This document shows positions 10,263 through 19,315 of a stretch of DNA of 64,000 nucleotides, in pieces; the first letter of the stretch is position 1, and the number at the start of each line of letters is the position of its first letter. Origin of the DNA: Trichococcus alkaliphilus (lineage in GTDB: Bacteria; Bacillota; Bacilli; Lactobacillales; Aerococcaceae); NCBI RefSeq assembly GCF_003008695.1, contig NZ_PXZT01000013.1, forward strand, positions 1-64,000, in the 5' to 3' direction. Made by a program: the position numbers and the translations under genes. The notes under the pieces were generated by a model that saw nothing but the letters and a program-made list of their open reading frames with translations, searched no databases and was not told the DNA's origin.

Positions 10263-11156
10263 TTAATCGTCCAGGGAAATTTGCAGGATATCCAAAATCC
10301 GGGTCAGGTCGGCTGGAGAAAGGTATTCAATCTCGATTTTGCCTTTTTCGCCCTTGCTGGATATTTGTACGGATGTCCCGAATTTGTCCATCAAGCGTTC
10401 TTCGCTCTCTTTGATGTATACTGGCTTCGTTTCTTTTTTCTTCTTGGTTGTCTTTTTAGCGACATCTCCAGGATTGTTCAGTTGTTGGACCAGCAATTCC
10501 AGATGTCGGACAGTGATGCCTTCCTCGGCAGCACGTTTCGCTAATTCACTGATCAACGATTCATCGTTCAAGCCTAAAAGTGTACGGGCTTGCCCCATGG
10601 AGACCAATCCCTCTTGCAGCATCCGTTTGACGTCCTGCGGCAGATTCAACAAGCGCAGGTGGTTGGCAATATACGGACGGCTCTTCCCTAATCTTTGGGC
10701 GACATCCACTTGCGTAAGATTCAGCTTGTTCATCAAGGTTTGGTAGCCTTCCGCCTCTTCCAGCGGAGTCAGATCCTCACGCTGCAGGTTTTCCAGAATG
10801 GCGACTTCTATCATTGCTGTTTCGTCAAATTCACGGACGATTGCCGGGATTGTTGTTTTGCCGGCCAAGCGGGACGCGCGGACGCGGCGTTCGCCTGCAA
10901 TGATCTCATAACCTTTTACGCTGGATTGGCGCAGGATGACCGGTTGGATGACGCCGTTCAGCATGATCGAGTCAGCCAATTCCCGCAAAGTCGAGTCATC
11001 GAAGGTTTTCCGTGGCTGATAAGGATTGGGACGGATTTCGTCTAAAGTGATCTCCTGCACCTTCTCTGTCTTTTCATCGATCTTCTCGATATCTTCAAAG
11101 TTGCTGAAGAGCGCGTCGATGCCGCGTCCTAGCCCTTTGCTGTTTTTATTCGCCAT
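10263..11156 (-). CDS. parB: Chromosome partitioning protein ParB (Spo0J)
   Basis: Centromere-binding CTPase that loads at parS sites and recruits SMC. The N-terminal CTP-binding domain shows AGERRVRASRLAG and ENLQREDLTPLEEAEGY; the central helix-turn-helix is VDVAQRLGKSRPYIANHLRLL; a Lys-rich linker and C-terminal dimer domain follow. It overlaps the 3' end of parA by 11 nt. Candidate target sites lie at 59971, 61409, 63189, 63265 and 63635. Confidence 0.96.
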   Translation of the reverse strand: MANKNSKGLGRGIDALFSNFEDIEKIDEKTEKVQEITLDEIRPNPYQPRKTFDDSTLRELADSIMLNGVIQPVILRQSSVKGYEIIAGERRVRASRLAGKTTIPAIVREFDETAMIEVAILENLQREDLTPLEEAEGYQTLMNKLNLTQVDVAQRLGKSRPYIANHLRLLNLPQDVKRMLQEGLVSMGQARTLLGLNDESLISELAKRAAEEGITVRHLELLVQQLNNPGDVAKKTTKKKKETKPVYIKESEERLMDKFGTSVQISSKGEKGKIEIEYLSPADLTRILDILQISLDD

Positions 11157-11910
11157 CTGCTAACACTTCCTTTGCCAACTCAAGATAAACTTCCGCTCCT
11201 TTTGAACGGATATCATAGTCAACGATCGATTGTCCATAGCTTGGCGCTTCGGATAAGCGGACATTTCGTGGAATGATTGTCTTGTATACTTTCTCTTTGA
11301 AATATTTTTTGACCTCATCAACGACTTCGAAGCCGAGATTCGTACGGGCATCCAGCATCGTCAATAAGACCCCTTCCAATTTCAGGTCCTTATTGAAATG
11401 CTTCTGAACCAAGCGGAAGGTGTTCAACAGTTGGCTCAGCCCTTCCAAGGCATAGTATTCGCACTGGACCGGAATCAAAACGGAATCGCTGGCGGTGAAA
11501 GCATTGATCGTCAAATGCCCCAGCGATGGCGGGCAATCGATGAAAATGAAGTCGTATTCGTCACGCAACGACTGCACTGCATCATAAAGGCGCGCCTCAC
11601 GATGCGGTTGATTCGTCAACTCGATTTCGGCTCCTGCCAATTGGATGGTTGCCGGCACGACCCATAAATTTTCCCGCGAGGATTCTCTGATGACATTCTC
11701 GATGGGCTCTTGGTTCACTAATACATCATATATATCTTTTTCAACATCTGCTTTTGAAATGCCGAGTCCGCTGGTGGCGTTCCCTTGGGCATCACTATCT
11801 ATCAATAACACTTTTTTGCCTAAGTAGGCCAAAGAAGCTGCTAAATTGACGGTGGTCGTCGTTTTTCCGACGCCGCCTTTCTGATTTGCGACTGCAATAA
11901 TCCGTGCCAT
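11146..11910 (-). CDS. parA: Chromosome partitioning ATPase ParA (Soj)
   Basis: Walker-type ATPase that works with ParB in origin segregation and, in Bacillus, modulates DnaA. Deviant Walker A KGGVGKTTT (residues 11-19), Walker A' near VLLIDSDAQGNATSG and Walker B FIFIDCPPSLG. Length 254 is normal. Translationally coupled to parB by overlap. About 315 nt upstream separate it from rsmG. Confidence 0.96.
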   Translation of the reverse strand: MARIIAVANQKGGVGKTTTTVNLAASLAYLGKKVLLIDSDAQGNATSGLGISKADVEKDIYDVLVNQEPIENVIRESSRENLWVVPATIQLAGAEIELTNQPHREARLYDAVQSLRDEYDFIFIDCPPSLGHLTINAFTASDSVLIPVQCEYYALEGLSQLLNTFRLVQKHFNKDLKLEGVLLTMLDARTNLGFEVVDEVKKYFKEKVYKTIIPRNVRLSEAPSYGQSIVDYDIRSKGAEVYLELAKEVLADGE

Positions 11911-12225
11911 CTATTCTCCTCCACTTTCTGTCGTTCATTTGAAGCTGCTGTACCGCCGTTCTACTTTTTTGCCTAAAAAAAGAGAAAAAACGATACCTGC
12001 GCCTTTTCTCCTACGCATTTCTTCAAAATGAATCATCATTTATCGCTCAGTATGTCTATTTATAAAAAAGGCTATAACTTTACCAGACTATTGTAACAAA
12101 AAAAATTGGAAAAATATAGGATAGATAAAACCGATGACATAAAATCACTTTATGCTCGCATCTCAAACCCAAAAAGCCCGGCCTGCCTGCAAAGAAGCAG
12201 ACGGTCGGGCCGTTCCTTTTCCGAT
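11911..12225. other. Intergenic region between parA and rsmG
   Basis: An AT-rich 315-nt gap. It holds the rsmG terminator (12170-12212) and, on the minus strand near 12085-12090, a TACAAT hexamer that could be the -10 of a parA promoter with a poor -35. I see no gene or conserved RNA in it. Confidence 0.5.
12170..12212 (-). terminator. Terminator after rsmG
   Basis: GC-rich stem GCCCGACCGTCTGC / GCAGGCAGGCCGGGC followed by TTTTT on the minus strand. Confidence 0.85.
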
Positions 12226-12942
12226 TTACAATGGATTTTTGTTCGGTGTCCCGGCTTTTCTCGGGTAGGTCTTCGGTGTTTCTTTCGTTTTCTTGATCTT
12301 CACAATATGGCGTTCGCCTGCATCATTCGGCAGTTCAAAAAAGATATCCTCTTCTAGTTTGCCGCCCAGAGTTGCGATGGCGCGCTCTGCATCGCGGAGC
12401 TCTTCTTCCGTACTGGCTGCTTTCATCGCGACAAAAGTACCACCTTTTTTGGCCAAAGGCAGACACAGTTCGCTCAGGACGCTCAAGCGCGCAACCGCAC
12501 GCGCCGTCACCACATCGAATTGGGCGCGGAATTTCTTGTTCTGTCCAAAAGTCTCCGCACGGTCGTGGAAGCAGGAGACACCCGTCAAACCTAATTCGGC
12601 AACCAGCGTTTCCAGGAAAGTGATCCGTTTGTTCAATGAGTCCACGATCGTCACCTGCAATTTAGGGAAGGCGATCTTGAGGGGGATGCTCGGGAAACCG
12701 GCCCCGGCACCCACATCGCAAAGCGTGACTTCTTCTTCAGTGAAATCCATGTGGAATCCCAATGAAATGGAGTCATAGAAATGCTTCAGATAGACTTCAT
12801 CCGGCTCAGTGATGGCTGTCAGGTTGATTTTTTCGTTCCATTCGCGCAATAAACGCAAATAGGTTGCGTATTGTTCGAGTTGCGTTTCATTCAAAAGGAT
12901 CCCTTTTTCGGCAAGGGCCTCGGTAAATTGTTCTGGATTCAT
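12226..12942 (-). CDS. rsmG: 16S rRNA (guanine-527-N7)-methyltransferase RsmG
   Basis: SAM-dependent methylation of G527 in the 16S rRNA 530 loop. The SAM-binding motif is [19 protein letters not shown], followed by [12 protein letters not shown] and a conserved TARAVARL segment. The start at ATG 12942 has AAAGGA at 6 nt; the in-frame upstream ATG codons overlap this site. Normal length. Located next to parAB, the classical arrangement near oriC. Confidence 0.96.
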   Translation of the reverse strand: MNPEQFTEALAEKGILLNETQLEQYATYLRLLREWNEKINLTAITEPDEVYLKHFYDSISLGFHMDFTEEEVTLCDVGAGAGFPSIPLKIAFPKLQVTIVDSLNKRITFLETLVAELGLTGVSCFHDRAETFGQNKKFRAQFDVVTARAVARLSVLSELCLPLAKKGGTFVAMKAASTEEELRDAERAIATLGGKLEEDIFFELPNDAGERHIVKIKKTKETPKTYPRKAGTPNKNPL

Positions 12943-13031
12943 AATGTTTCCTTTCATCATTGGCTTCGTCTGTTTTTCTACCTCTCTACTTTATCCTGAA
13001 AGAGCGGTCTGTACAAGGGCTAAATCAACTT

Positions 13032-13068
13032 TAAAGCCGCCGTCCCGAATAAAGGACAGCGGCTTTTT
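13032..13068 (-). terminator. Hairpin after the HAD phosphatase gene
   Basis: Stem AAAGCCGCTGTCC / GGGACGGCGGCTTT; on the minus strand the tail is weak (TTTAAAGTT), while on the plus strand it ends in TTTTT. Possible terminator of the minus-strand gene upstream. Confidence 0.5.
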
Positions 13069-13077
13069 CCAATCTAT

Positions 13078-13740
13078 TTAAGCATCAAGCAGACTTGCGA
13101 TGATGATTTCCAGTTCCACAAAGGAGTTGGCGATGCGATCGGGGTTTTCCGCGCGCAAGGTTTGGGCGGAACTCCCTCCCCAGGTGATGCCGATGGTCTT
13201 TGTGCCTGCCATTTTGCCCATCTGCATATCATAGATGGTATCACCGATCATCACGGTTTCTTCTTTCGCCATCGGGATTTTCTCCCAGGCGGTGAAGATG
13301 CCTTCCGGATTCGGTTTGTGCTGGTTCATGTTGTCCAATCCGATGACGACCTCCATCAGGTCCAACAGGTCCACTGCAGCAAGACTGCGCAGCAAAGCTT
13401 TGGTTGCTTTGTTGGAAATCACGCCGAGATGGTGTCCGTTCCCTTTCAGTTCCATTAAGGACTCCCGCGATAAATCGTATGGTTCCAACAGCATATTTTC
13501 AAATTTTTCGTATTTATCCCAAAAGACTTCCATCAGCTTATCCAGCTCGACCGGAGAGAGTGCGTGTTTCTTCAGATAGCCGATAAACTTCACAAAATGG
13601 GGCTTTCCTCTATCCTCACGCAGTTGCTCAGGGGTTGGAACGGGATAGCCGAAATGTTCAAATGTATCCATTGTAGCCATTTCGCTAATTTTGCATGTTT
13701 CCGCCAAGGTACCGTCAAAATCGAATAATAGTAATCCCAT
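13078..13740 (-). CDS. HAD-family phosphatase (phosphoglycolate phosphatase-like)
   Basis: Cytoplasmic haloacid dehalogenase hydrolase with motif I FDFDGTLAET (nucleophile Asp), motif II VISNKATK and motifs III/IV NQHKPNPEG and MIGDTIYDM. An alpha-helical cap lies between motifs I and II. Substrate not predictable. Start at ATG 13740 puts motif I at the N-terminus as usual; the longer frame to 13860 adds about 40 unrelated residues. A -10-like TATAAT lies at about 13847-13852. Confidence 0.85.
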   Translation of the reverse strand: MGLLLFDFDGTLAETCKISEMATMDTFEHFGYPVPTPEQLREDRGKPHFVKFIGYLKKHALSPVELDKLMEVFWDKYEKFENMLLEPYDLSRESLMELKGNGHHLGVISNKATKALLRSLAAVDLLDLMEVVIGLDNMNQHKPNPEGIFTAWEKIPMAKEETVMIGDTIYDMQMGKMAGTKTIGITWGGSSAQTLRAENPDRIANSFVELEIIIASLLDA

Positions 13741-14090
13741 CTTCCATCTTCCCTTCGATCGCAAATATGAACCGGATGCGGACAATAGAGTGTACTCTAC
13801 TTTTGGCGCAGGAGCCCAAAAATTCCGAATGTTCACTATAATCAAAATTATAGCAAACAAAAACGACAGAATAATGAGGGTTTATTTAGAATTTGGAAAG
13901 AATTCCCTAGTTTTCGCCGTCTCTAACCCGCAATTTCCGAACGTTAAGAGATGGACGGTTTATTAATGTACTGAATTTACCCGTCCACTTCTTGCCCGTT
14001 GCGGTCTCCATCTTGGGACAGGGGCAATTGACGGAATATCAAAATTTGCGTATGCTTTTTAATGAATCCTGAAAGGAAGTTGGAAATGGA
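13741..14090. other. Divergent intergenic region with one PurBox-like motif
   Basis: A 350-nt gap between two divergent genes. At 13933-13945 the plus strand reads ATTTCCGAACGTT, which resembles the PurBox, but no mate lies 27 nt away, so it may be chance. A TATAAT (minus) near 13847-13852 could serve the HAD gene. I see no small gene. Confidence 0.4.
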
Positions 14091-14447
14091 ATGACACAGA
14101 GAAAAGAACTGCGGCGCCAATTCGAAGAGGTGCCTATCGAAGCGGGTGTTTACGAAGTAAAGAACACAGAAAACCAAAAGAGTTTCATCGGCAAAACCCC
14201 GAACCTGAAGACCTTGAACGGCATGAAACATATTTTGAACATGGGGGCGAACAACAACAAGGAGCTCCAAGCCGATTGGAACCACTTCGGGCAGGACGCC
14301 TTCACCTTTACGATCTTGGAAGTGCTGAAAAAGAGCGAGGACCCTTCCTTCAACGAGAAGAAGGCCTTGGAACAACTGGAGGAAAAATGGCTGAGCGACA
14401 AGCAACCTTTCGGGGAACGCGGCTACAACCGCAGGCCTAAAGCATAA
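14091..14447 (+). CDS. GIY-YIG nuclease-superfamily protein
   Basis: A 118-residue protein with the GIY-YIG signature as GVYEVKN (residues about 20-26) and SFIG (31-34), followed by a helical region DWNHFGQDAFTFTILEVL. It belongs to small stand-alone GIY-YIG proteins of Firmicutes, whose role (DNA repair, processing or none) is unknown. It is one of only three genes left of oriC transcribed against replication. It is followed directly by a bidirectional terminator. Confidence 0.75.
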   Translation: MTQRKELRRQFEEVPIEAGVYEVKNTENQKSFIGKTPNLKTLNGMKHILNMGANNNKELQADWNHFGQDAFTFTILEVLKKSEDPSFNEKKALEQLEEKWLSDKQPFGERGYNRRPKA

Positions 14448-14484
14448 AAAAGAAAACAAGCGCTCGCGCCTGTTTTCTTTTTTA
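14446..14484. terminator. Bidirectional terminator between the GIY-YIG gene and thiD
   Basis: Stem AAAAAAGAAAACA / TGTTTTCTTTTTT with T runs on both strands, between two convergent stop codons. Confidence 0.88.
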
Positions 14485-15264
14485 GTTGATGCGGTAAGCG
14501 TGATTGAGTGGGCCGCTGCCCTTGCCCAGATCCAGTCCGTCGCGCAGTGCGCCGGTGATGTAGGCTTTGGCCTTGCGGATGCTCTCTTCCATTCCGTGAC
14601 CTAAAGCCAGATTCGCTGCGATGGCTGAGGAAAGCGTGCAGCCGGTGCCGTGCGTATTAGGGTTTTCGATCCGTTCCGACTCGAACCAGCTGACTTTCCC
14701 GTCCATAAAGAGCAAATCGTCGGCACTGTCCTTGAGATGGCCGCCTTTCAGGAGCACACTGGTTCCCGCTGCTGAAGCGATGCGGTCCGCTGCTTCCAGC
14801 ATATCCGCTTTCGTCTCGATTTTGACACCGCTCAGCACCTCCCCTTCAGGAACATTTGGGGTGATCACATCAGCCAACGGCAACAGCAGCGTCCGCAAAG
14901 CCTGGCTGGCATCGTCCTGCATCAGGCTGCTGCCGCTGGTGGCCACCATGACCGGGTCCACGACGATATTCTCTGCTTTGTATTCGACCAGCTTCTCTGC
15001 GATGACTTTGATGATTGCGGCGTTCGACACCATGCCGATTTTTACTGCATCCGGGCGGATATCCTTGAACACGCAATCCAGCTGCTGCGCCACAAATTCG
15101 GGCGTCACTTCCATGATTCCGGCCACGCCTGTCGTGTTCTGTGCCGTCAGCGCCGTGATCACGCTCATCCCGTAGACTTTGTGCGCCATCATCGTCTTCA
15201 GGTCCGCTTGGATCCCCGCTCCGCCGCTGCTGTCCGAACCGGCGATCGTCAATACTGTTTTCAT
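14482..15264 (-). CDS. thiD: Bifunctional hydroxymethylpyrimidine kinase / phosphomethylpyrimidine kinase
   Basis: Phosphorylates HMP to HMP-P and HMP-PP for thiamine phosphate synthesis. Ribokinase fold; N-terminal AGSDSSGGAGIQADLKT, C-terminal GTGCTLSSAIAANLALG with the catalytic Asp context NTHGTGC. I start at ATG 15264, where the conserved MKTVLTIAGSD begins, with AAAGGA at 11 nt. Last gene of the thiM-thiE-HAD-thiD operon. Confidence 0.95.
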   Translation of the reverse strand: MKTVLTIAGSDSSGGAGIQADLKTMMAHKVYGMSVITALTAQNTTGVAGIMEVTPEFVAQQLDCVFKDIRPDAVKIGMVSNAAIIKVIAEKLVEYKAENIVVDPVMVATSGSSLMQDDASQALRTLLLPLADVITPNVPEGEVLSGVKIETKADMLEAADRIASAAGTSVLLKGGHLKDSADDLLFMDGKVSWFESERIENPNTHGTGCTLSSAIAANLALGHGMEESIRKAKAYITGALRDGLDLGKGSGPLNHAYRIN

Positions 15265-15272
15265 GTTTTGGC

Positions 15273-15914
15273 TCATCCTTTCCAATCCGAAAATGAATAG
15301 ATGTACTGCTCCGTCAACGCTTTGATGCGCTCCCTATCCTGTGCTGATGTCTCATCATAGACGCCGACTACCCGGAAACCGGCTGCCGTTGCCGTTACGA
15401 TGGCATGCAGGGCATCCTCAAAGACGACGGTCTTCCTGGAGGGAGCCCCAAGCTGTTCGAGCGCCCGCTGGTAAATGAGCGGATCCTCTTTGCCTGCCTT
15501 TACCTCACTGCTGGTCAGGATGGTGCTGAAATATTTCCGGATGCCCAATCGTTCCAAGGCGCTCTCGGCCAAATGCCTTTCGGTCGCGGTGGCGATGCAC
15601 ATCTTCACATTCTGTGCCTGCAATTTCTGCAGGTATTCCGCTACGCCAGCTTTAAGCGGGACTTCATAGCGGTAAAAATCCGCAATCAGCGTTGTTATTT
15701 CCGAAAGGATCGTTTCTTCGGCTTCGCGCAATCCGTAGACCGCTTGAAAATGTTGTGCGGCTTGCGGCAGGCTCATCTTCTTCAACGCATCCTGCAGACC
15801 TCGAGCCGGCTGCAGCTTTTTCTGAAGCAAGTAATTTTCTCCCAATCCTTGCCAGATCGGCATGGAATCCAGCAGTGTCCCGTCCAGATCGAAGATGGCT
15901 GCTTCCAGTTTCAT
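15273..15914 (-). CDS. HAD-family phosphatase in the thiamine operon
   Basis: HAD hydrolase with motif I FDLDGTLLDSM (Asp nucleophile at about residue 9), motif II IATATERH, motif III Lys near EVKAGKEDP and motif IV VVFEDALHAI. It overlaps thiE by 4 nt (ATGA) and is followed 8 nt later by thiD. Its place inside the thiamine operon suggests it acts on a thiamine or pyrimidine phosphate (for example TMP), but the sequence cannot show the substrate. Confidence 0.85.
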   Translation of the reverse strand: MKLEAAIFDLDGTLLDSMPIWQGLGENYLLQKKLQPARGLQDALKKMSLPQAAQHFQAVYGLREAEETILSEITTLIADFYRYEVPLKAGVAEYLQKLQAQNVKMCIATATERHLAESALERLGIRKYFSTILTSSEVKAGKEDPLIYQRALEQLGAPSRKTVVFEDALHAIVTATAAGFRVVGVYDETSAQDRERIKALTEQYIYSFSDWKG

Positions 15915-16552
15915 GATTGCACCATCGCTTCTGCTAACGGGCGCAGCCTTTTCACTGCCGCGGTTATGTCAGGCTGCGCAAAGATAGCGGATACGACGGC
16001 AACCCCATCAATGCCGCTGCCCTTCAGGTTGAGGATATTCCCTTCAGCGATGCCTCCGATCCCCACAATCGGTATGCTCACCGCTTGGCAGATCTGCTGC
16101 AGCGTTTCGATCGACAGCGTGTTGACATCCAGCTTCGTCGCTGTCCCGTAGATGGCACCGACACCCAGATAATCGGCCCCATTCCGTTCCGCCGCCAGCG
16201 CCTCTTCGACGGAATGGGCAGAAACGCCCAAGATTTTCTCCTCGCCGATCCGGCTACGGACATCTCCCGCCTGCATATCGCTCTGCCCCACGTGGACGCC
16301 ATCCGCATCCAGCGCCAAGGCCACATCGACCGCATCATTAATGATGAAGGGAACGCGGTGGCGTTTGGCCACGGCCTGCAGTTCCTTGCCCAGGGAGACA
16401 AAGGCGTCGAAATCCAGTTCCTTCTCCCGCAACTGCACGACGGTAACGCCCGCCTGGATGGCTTCTTCAAGCTGTTCCGCCAAAGACGCATTGCCCAGCC
16501 ATTGGCGATCGGTCACCGCATAAAGCAGCAAATCATTCTTATCTACTCTCAA
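15911..16552 (-). CDS. thiE: Thiamine-phosphate synthase
   Basis: Joins HMP-PP and thiazole phosphate to thiamine monophosphate. TIM barrel with VVQLREKELD, FIINDAVDVALALDADGVHVGQSD (pyrophosphate-binding) and VGIGGIAEGN near the C-terminus. The start is probably TTG 16552, preceded by AAGGGGG at 8 nt and overlapping the end of thiM by 14 nt, which indicates translational coupling. The longer frame to 16639 lies inside thiM and is not conserved in character. Confidence 0.94.
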   Translation of the reverse strand: MRVDKNDLLLYAVTDRQWLGNASLAEQLEEAIQAGVTVVQLREKELDFDAFVSLGKELQAVAKRHRVPFIINDAVDVALALDADGVHVGQSDMQAGDVRSRIGEEKILGVSAHSVEEALAAERNGADYLGVGAIYGTATKLDVNTLSIETLQQICQAVSIPIVGIGGIAEGNILNLKGSGIDGVAVVSAIFAQPDITAAVKRLRPLAEAMVQS

Positions 16553-17363
16553 TTTTAGCGCCCCCTTCCAGTTTTTCGGCCGACATCTTGCTGATTTCAT
16601 CGATGATGTAGCTGCGGTAGGATGAAGTCCCTGTGGCATTGCTTATCATCCTTTCGTAAGCCAACTCGCCGCTGACTCCCATTAGGCATACCGCTGCCGC
16701 CGTGGCATCCAGCAATTGCTCCGGATTCGCTCCGCAATAGGCTGCGATCAATGCCGACAGCATGCACCCGGTTCCGGATACCTTCGCCATCTGCGGATGT
16801 CCGTTGCGGATGATGAAAGCTCTGTCCCGGTCCGCGACGATATCGATCGCACCGGTGATCGCGACGACCGCATCATTCCGGTCGGCCAATCGTTTGGCGA
16901 AAGCGACAGTTGCCTCAAGCGTCTCTTCGGTCACGGCATCACTGATGTCGGCATCGACGCCTTTCGTCGTGCCACTGCCGGAATGGATCGTCTTCATTTC
17001 CGAAATGTTCCCTTTGATCACGGTGAAGGCAATTTCCTCCAGCAATCTGAATGTCGCTTCGGTCCTGAAAGGGGATGCCCCCGCACCGACCGGATCCAAA
17101 ACGACGGGATGGGAGAGCGCATTGGCTTGGTGCCCTGCCAGCAGCATGGACTCCACGGCTCGGCTATTCAGTGTTCCGATGTTCAGATTCAGGGATGTAC
17201 AAATGCTTGTGATATCCGCTACTTCCTCGGGGGCATCCGCCATGATTGGGGAGCCTCCAGCAGCCAAAAGGACATTGGCGACATCATTCACAGTGACATA
17301 ATTGGTGATGCAGTGGACCAGTGGTGTCTGTTGCTGTACATTTTCGAATAGCTTATTGAACAT
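16539..17363 (-). CDS. thiM: Hydroxyethylthiazole kinase
   Basis: Phosphorylates 4-methyl-5-(2-hydroxyethyl)thiazole for thiamine salvage. Ribokinase fold; VHCITNYVTVNDVANVLLA at the N-terminus, LDPVGAGASPFR, GNISE and SGTGCMLSALIAAY with the catalytic Cys region. First gene of the operon behind the TPP riboswitch. No thiazole synthesis genes (thiG, thiS, thiH) are here, so the operon is geared to salvage of both thiamine halves. Confidence 0.95.
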   Translation of the reverse strand: MFNKLFENVQQQTPLVHCITNYVTVNDVANVLLAAGGSPIMADAPEEVADITSICTSLNLNIGTLNSRAVESMLLAGHQANALSHPVVLDPVGAGASPFRTEATFRLLEEIAFTVIKGNISEMKTIHSGSGTTKGVDADISDAVTEETLEATVAFAKRLADRNDAVVAITGAIDIVADRDRAFIIRNGHPQMAKVSGTGCMLSALIAAYCGANPEQLLDATAAAVCLMGVSGELAYERMISNATGTSSYRSYIIDEISKMSAEKLEGGAKIESR

Positions 17364-17395
17364 GGGTTACCTCCAAATAGTTTGTTTGATGCGAC

Positions 17396-17433
17396 AAAAA
17401 AAGCGGGAAATGTCCGAATAGGCATTTCCCGCT
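17396..17433 (-). terminator. Riboswitch expression-platform terminator
   Basis: Stem GCGGGAAATG / CATTTCCCGC with a T run on the minus strand, placed between the TPP aptamer and thiM. This is the likely off-state structure when TPP is bound. Confidence 0.88.
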
Positions 17434-17456
17434 GAATGGATTCATTCAATGTTATT

Positions 17457-17536
17457 TCCCTACGTTGGCATTATCCAAATCAGGTAATAGGTCGAAGTTG
17501 ATTACTTCCTCTCAGCCTGCTGACACAAGCTCCCTT
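17457..17536 (-). ncRNA. TPP riboswitch (thi-box) aptamer
   Basis: On the minus strand the conserved elements appear in order: GGGAGC, GCTGAGAGGAAG, then ACCTGATTTGGATAATGCC and ACGTAGGGA. These match the TPP aptamer consensus (P2/P3 pyrimidine sensor and P4/P5 pyrophosphate sensor). Followed by a terminator and thiM. Confidence 0.97.
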
Positions 17537-17559
17537 TTTTCGTATGCAGTTATGACCTC

Positions 17560-17588
17560 ATCTTAGCATATGAGCCATCCTTACTCAA
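17560..17588 (-). promoter_or_regulatory. thiM operon promoter
   Basis: -35 TTGAGT (17583-17588), 17-nt spacer, -10 TAAGAT (17560-17565). The -35 lies within a short inverted repeat (ATCCTT-ACTC-AAGGAT, 17577-17592). Confidence 0.75.
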
Positions 17589-17598
17589 GGATGATTTT

Positions 17599-19146
17599 TT
17601 ATTTCGATTGATCGTTCAGCCACTCGAAAATATTTGTATAAGTGGTTTCGCCGACTGTCGCTGCAGCGGTTCCCCCTCCGGTAGCGTTGCTTGCTTCGAA
17701 GCCGAATGTTTCAGCGTCAGCCGAGGCAGCGATCGCCGCTTTGTCCTGAACGCCCGTCACCTGGTTATTGAACAAGTAGATCCAGGAGAAATGGCCTAGG
17801 TAAGTAGTGCTCGGGCTGTCCGTTCCTTCAACCGTTTCAAAGTAGGAAACCCAAGTGTTTTCCGCTCCTGCCTGGACGAGTGCCTGGTAAGTCGGCAACA
17901 GATAGTTCATAGGTACGACAACCGGATCGTCCGCGGATTGGACCAACCAGATCGGCAAGTCTTTGATCGCTTGGATTTTTTCTTCCGTGAACCAAACTTG
18001 TTCTGTTTTGACAAAACTGGATGTTCCGGTAGCTTCATCATCCGTTTTCACGTACGTGCCGTCGCTGTTGCGTTCGTATTCATAATACGCATATGCCTCG
18101 CAGACAGGGTAAGCCGCCGCAAAATAGGCAGGGTATTGGATGGCCATATTCATGGTCATGTAGCCGCCGTTCGAGCAGCCTCCAAGATAGATGCGGTCGG
18201 TATCGACATCCGGATGGGCAGCGACATAGTCATCGATCGTGTCCATCAAGATTTCCGTGTATCGGGAGATGCCGCTGCCGTTTCCGTTCGTTCCGTCCCC
18301 TTCATCCATCCAATAGGTAGGCGTTTGGACAGTCAAAACGTAAGCACCGGTCACGTCATCGGTTTGGAAATAGGACTGGATTTCCTCTTTTGCCAAGGCG
18401 GACACTTCATTCCCAAGGATGGCGATATCGGGATCGGTCCCGCCTTCCCCTTGGCCGTGCAGCCAAATGACCAACGGATTCGCTTCCCCTTCGGCAAGTT
18501 CTGCCGGCTCATAGGCAGCTGTCGAGAGCGTCAATTCCTCTTCCAGATCCGTCAGCGGATTCACGTAGGTGCCGCTGAAAGTCCCTCTGGCCGTGAATAA
18601 GTCGGTATCCGGTGAGATGCGGTTGTTCACGGCATCCTCCGTGATGCTCAAGGAGTAGGTTTCATCCTCGATTGTGACGGCCGGCGCAGCGATTGCGACC
18701 TCATAAGCTGGGGACCATTCATTCATCGATGTCGTCGTATTGTAGGTGAATGGGGATCCGACCACGCTGAAGGTTTCATCATTAAACCCGGTCTCCATAT
18801 CGATCGCGATGAAGTTTGAGTTTTCCTGCGGATTCCCGTTCTCATCGGATGTGTAGACGTCCGTAACCGTGCGTTCCGCCCCGGCTGTCATGACCTGCCA
18901 GCCACTAGGATCGACACTGTCGACCGCATCCGCCAGCTCGATGATAAGCTTCGGTACGCCCGGTCCTCCTTCGTAGCCTTTCACATAGATGCTGGTCTTG
19001 ACGACGCCATCGTATGTCTCCGCCTGTTGCATACTTTCTTGTTTGGCCGAATCCTGTTGATCCGCCGATTCTCCGGATCCGCAACTGGCAAGCAAGCCTG
19101 CCGTTATCCCTAATGTTAAAATCGTGCTGAATGTCTTACGTCTCAT
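17599..19146 (-). CDS. Secreted lipoprotein esterase/peptidase, alpha/beta-hydrolase fold
   Basis: Surface lipoprotein: signal peptide with lipobox LASC (lipidated Cys22). After an N-terminal beta-rich domain (about 45-200) comes an alpha/beta-hydrolase domain: WLHGQGEGGTD (oxyanion region), nucleophile Ser in LGGCSNGGYM, probable acid Asp in SADDPVV and probable His in LGHFSW. It resembles prolyl-oligopeptidase-like or feruloyl/acetyl esterases secreted to act on polysaccharide side chains. Start ATG 19146 has GGAGGG upstream. The AraC-type regulator gene lies upstream on the same strand and may control it. Confidence 0.85.
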   Translation of the reverse strand: MRRKTFSTILTLGITAGLLASCGSGESADQQDSAKQESMQQAETYDGVVKTSIYVKGYEGGPGVPKLIIELADAVDSVDPSGWQVMTAGAERTVTDVYTSDENGNPQENSNFIAIDMETGFNDETFSVVGSPFTYNTTTSMNEWSPAYEVAIAAPAVTIEDETYSLSITEDAVNNRISPDTDLFTARGTFSGTYVNPLTDLEEELTLSTAAYEPAELAEGEANPLVIWLHGQGEGGTDPDIAILGNEVSALAKEEIQSYFQTDDVTGAYVLTVQTPTYWMDEGDGTNGNGSGISRYTEILMDTIDDYVAAHPDVDTDRIYLGGCSNGGYMTMNMAIQYPAYFAAAYPVCEAYAYYEYERNSDGTYVKTDDEATGTSSFVKTEQVWFTEEKIQAIKDLPIWLVQSADDPVVVPMNYLLPTYQALVQAGAENTWVSYFETVEGTDSPSTTYLGHFSWIYLFNNQVTGVQDKAAIAASADAETFGFEASNATGGGTAAATVGETTYTNIFEWLNDQSK

Positions 19147-19315
19147 TCCCTAATCCCTCCATATCCCATTTATCCATCCAAACAGGTAAAAACCTACCCT
19201 TCTATAAAACGGTTTCATTCTAACAATAGCCGAAACGGGTAGCGCTTTCCCTACTTGTTATTTTAGGGAATTTCCGGCAGAAAAAGGGGCGATTTGTGCC
19301 ATCATTATGGGCAGT

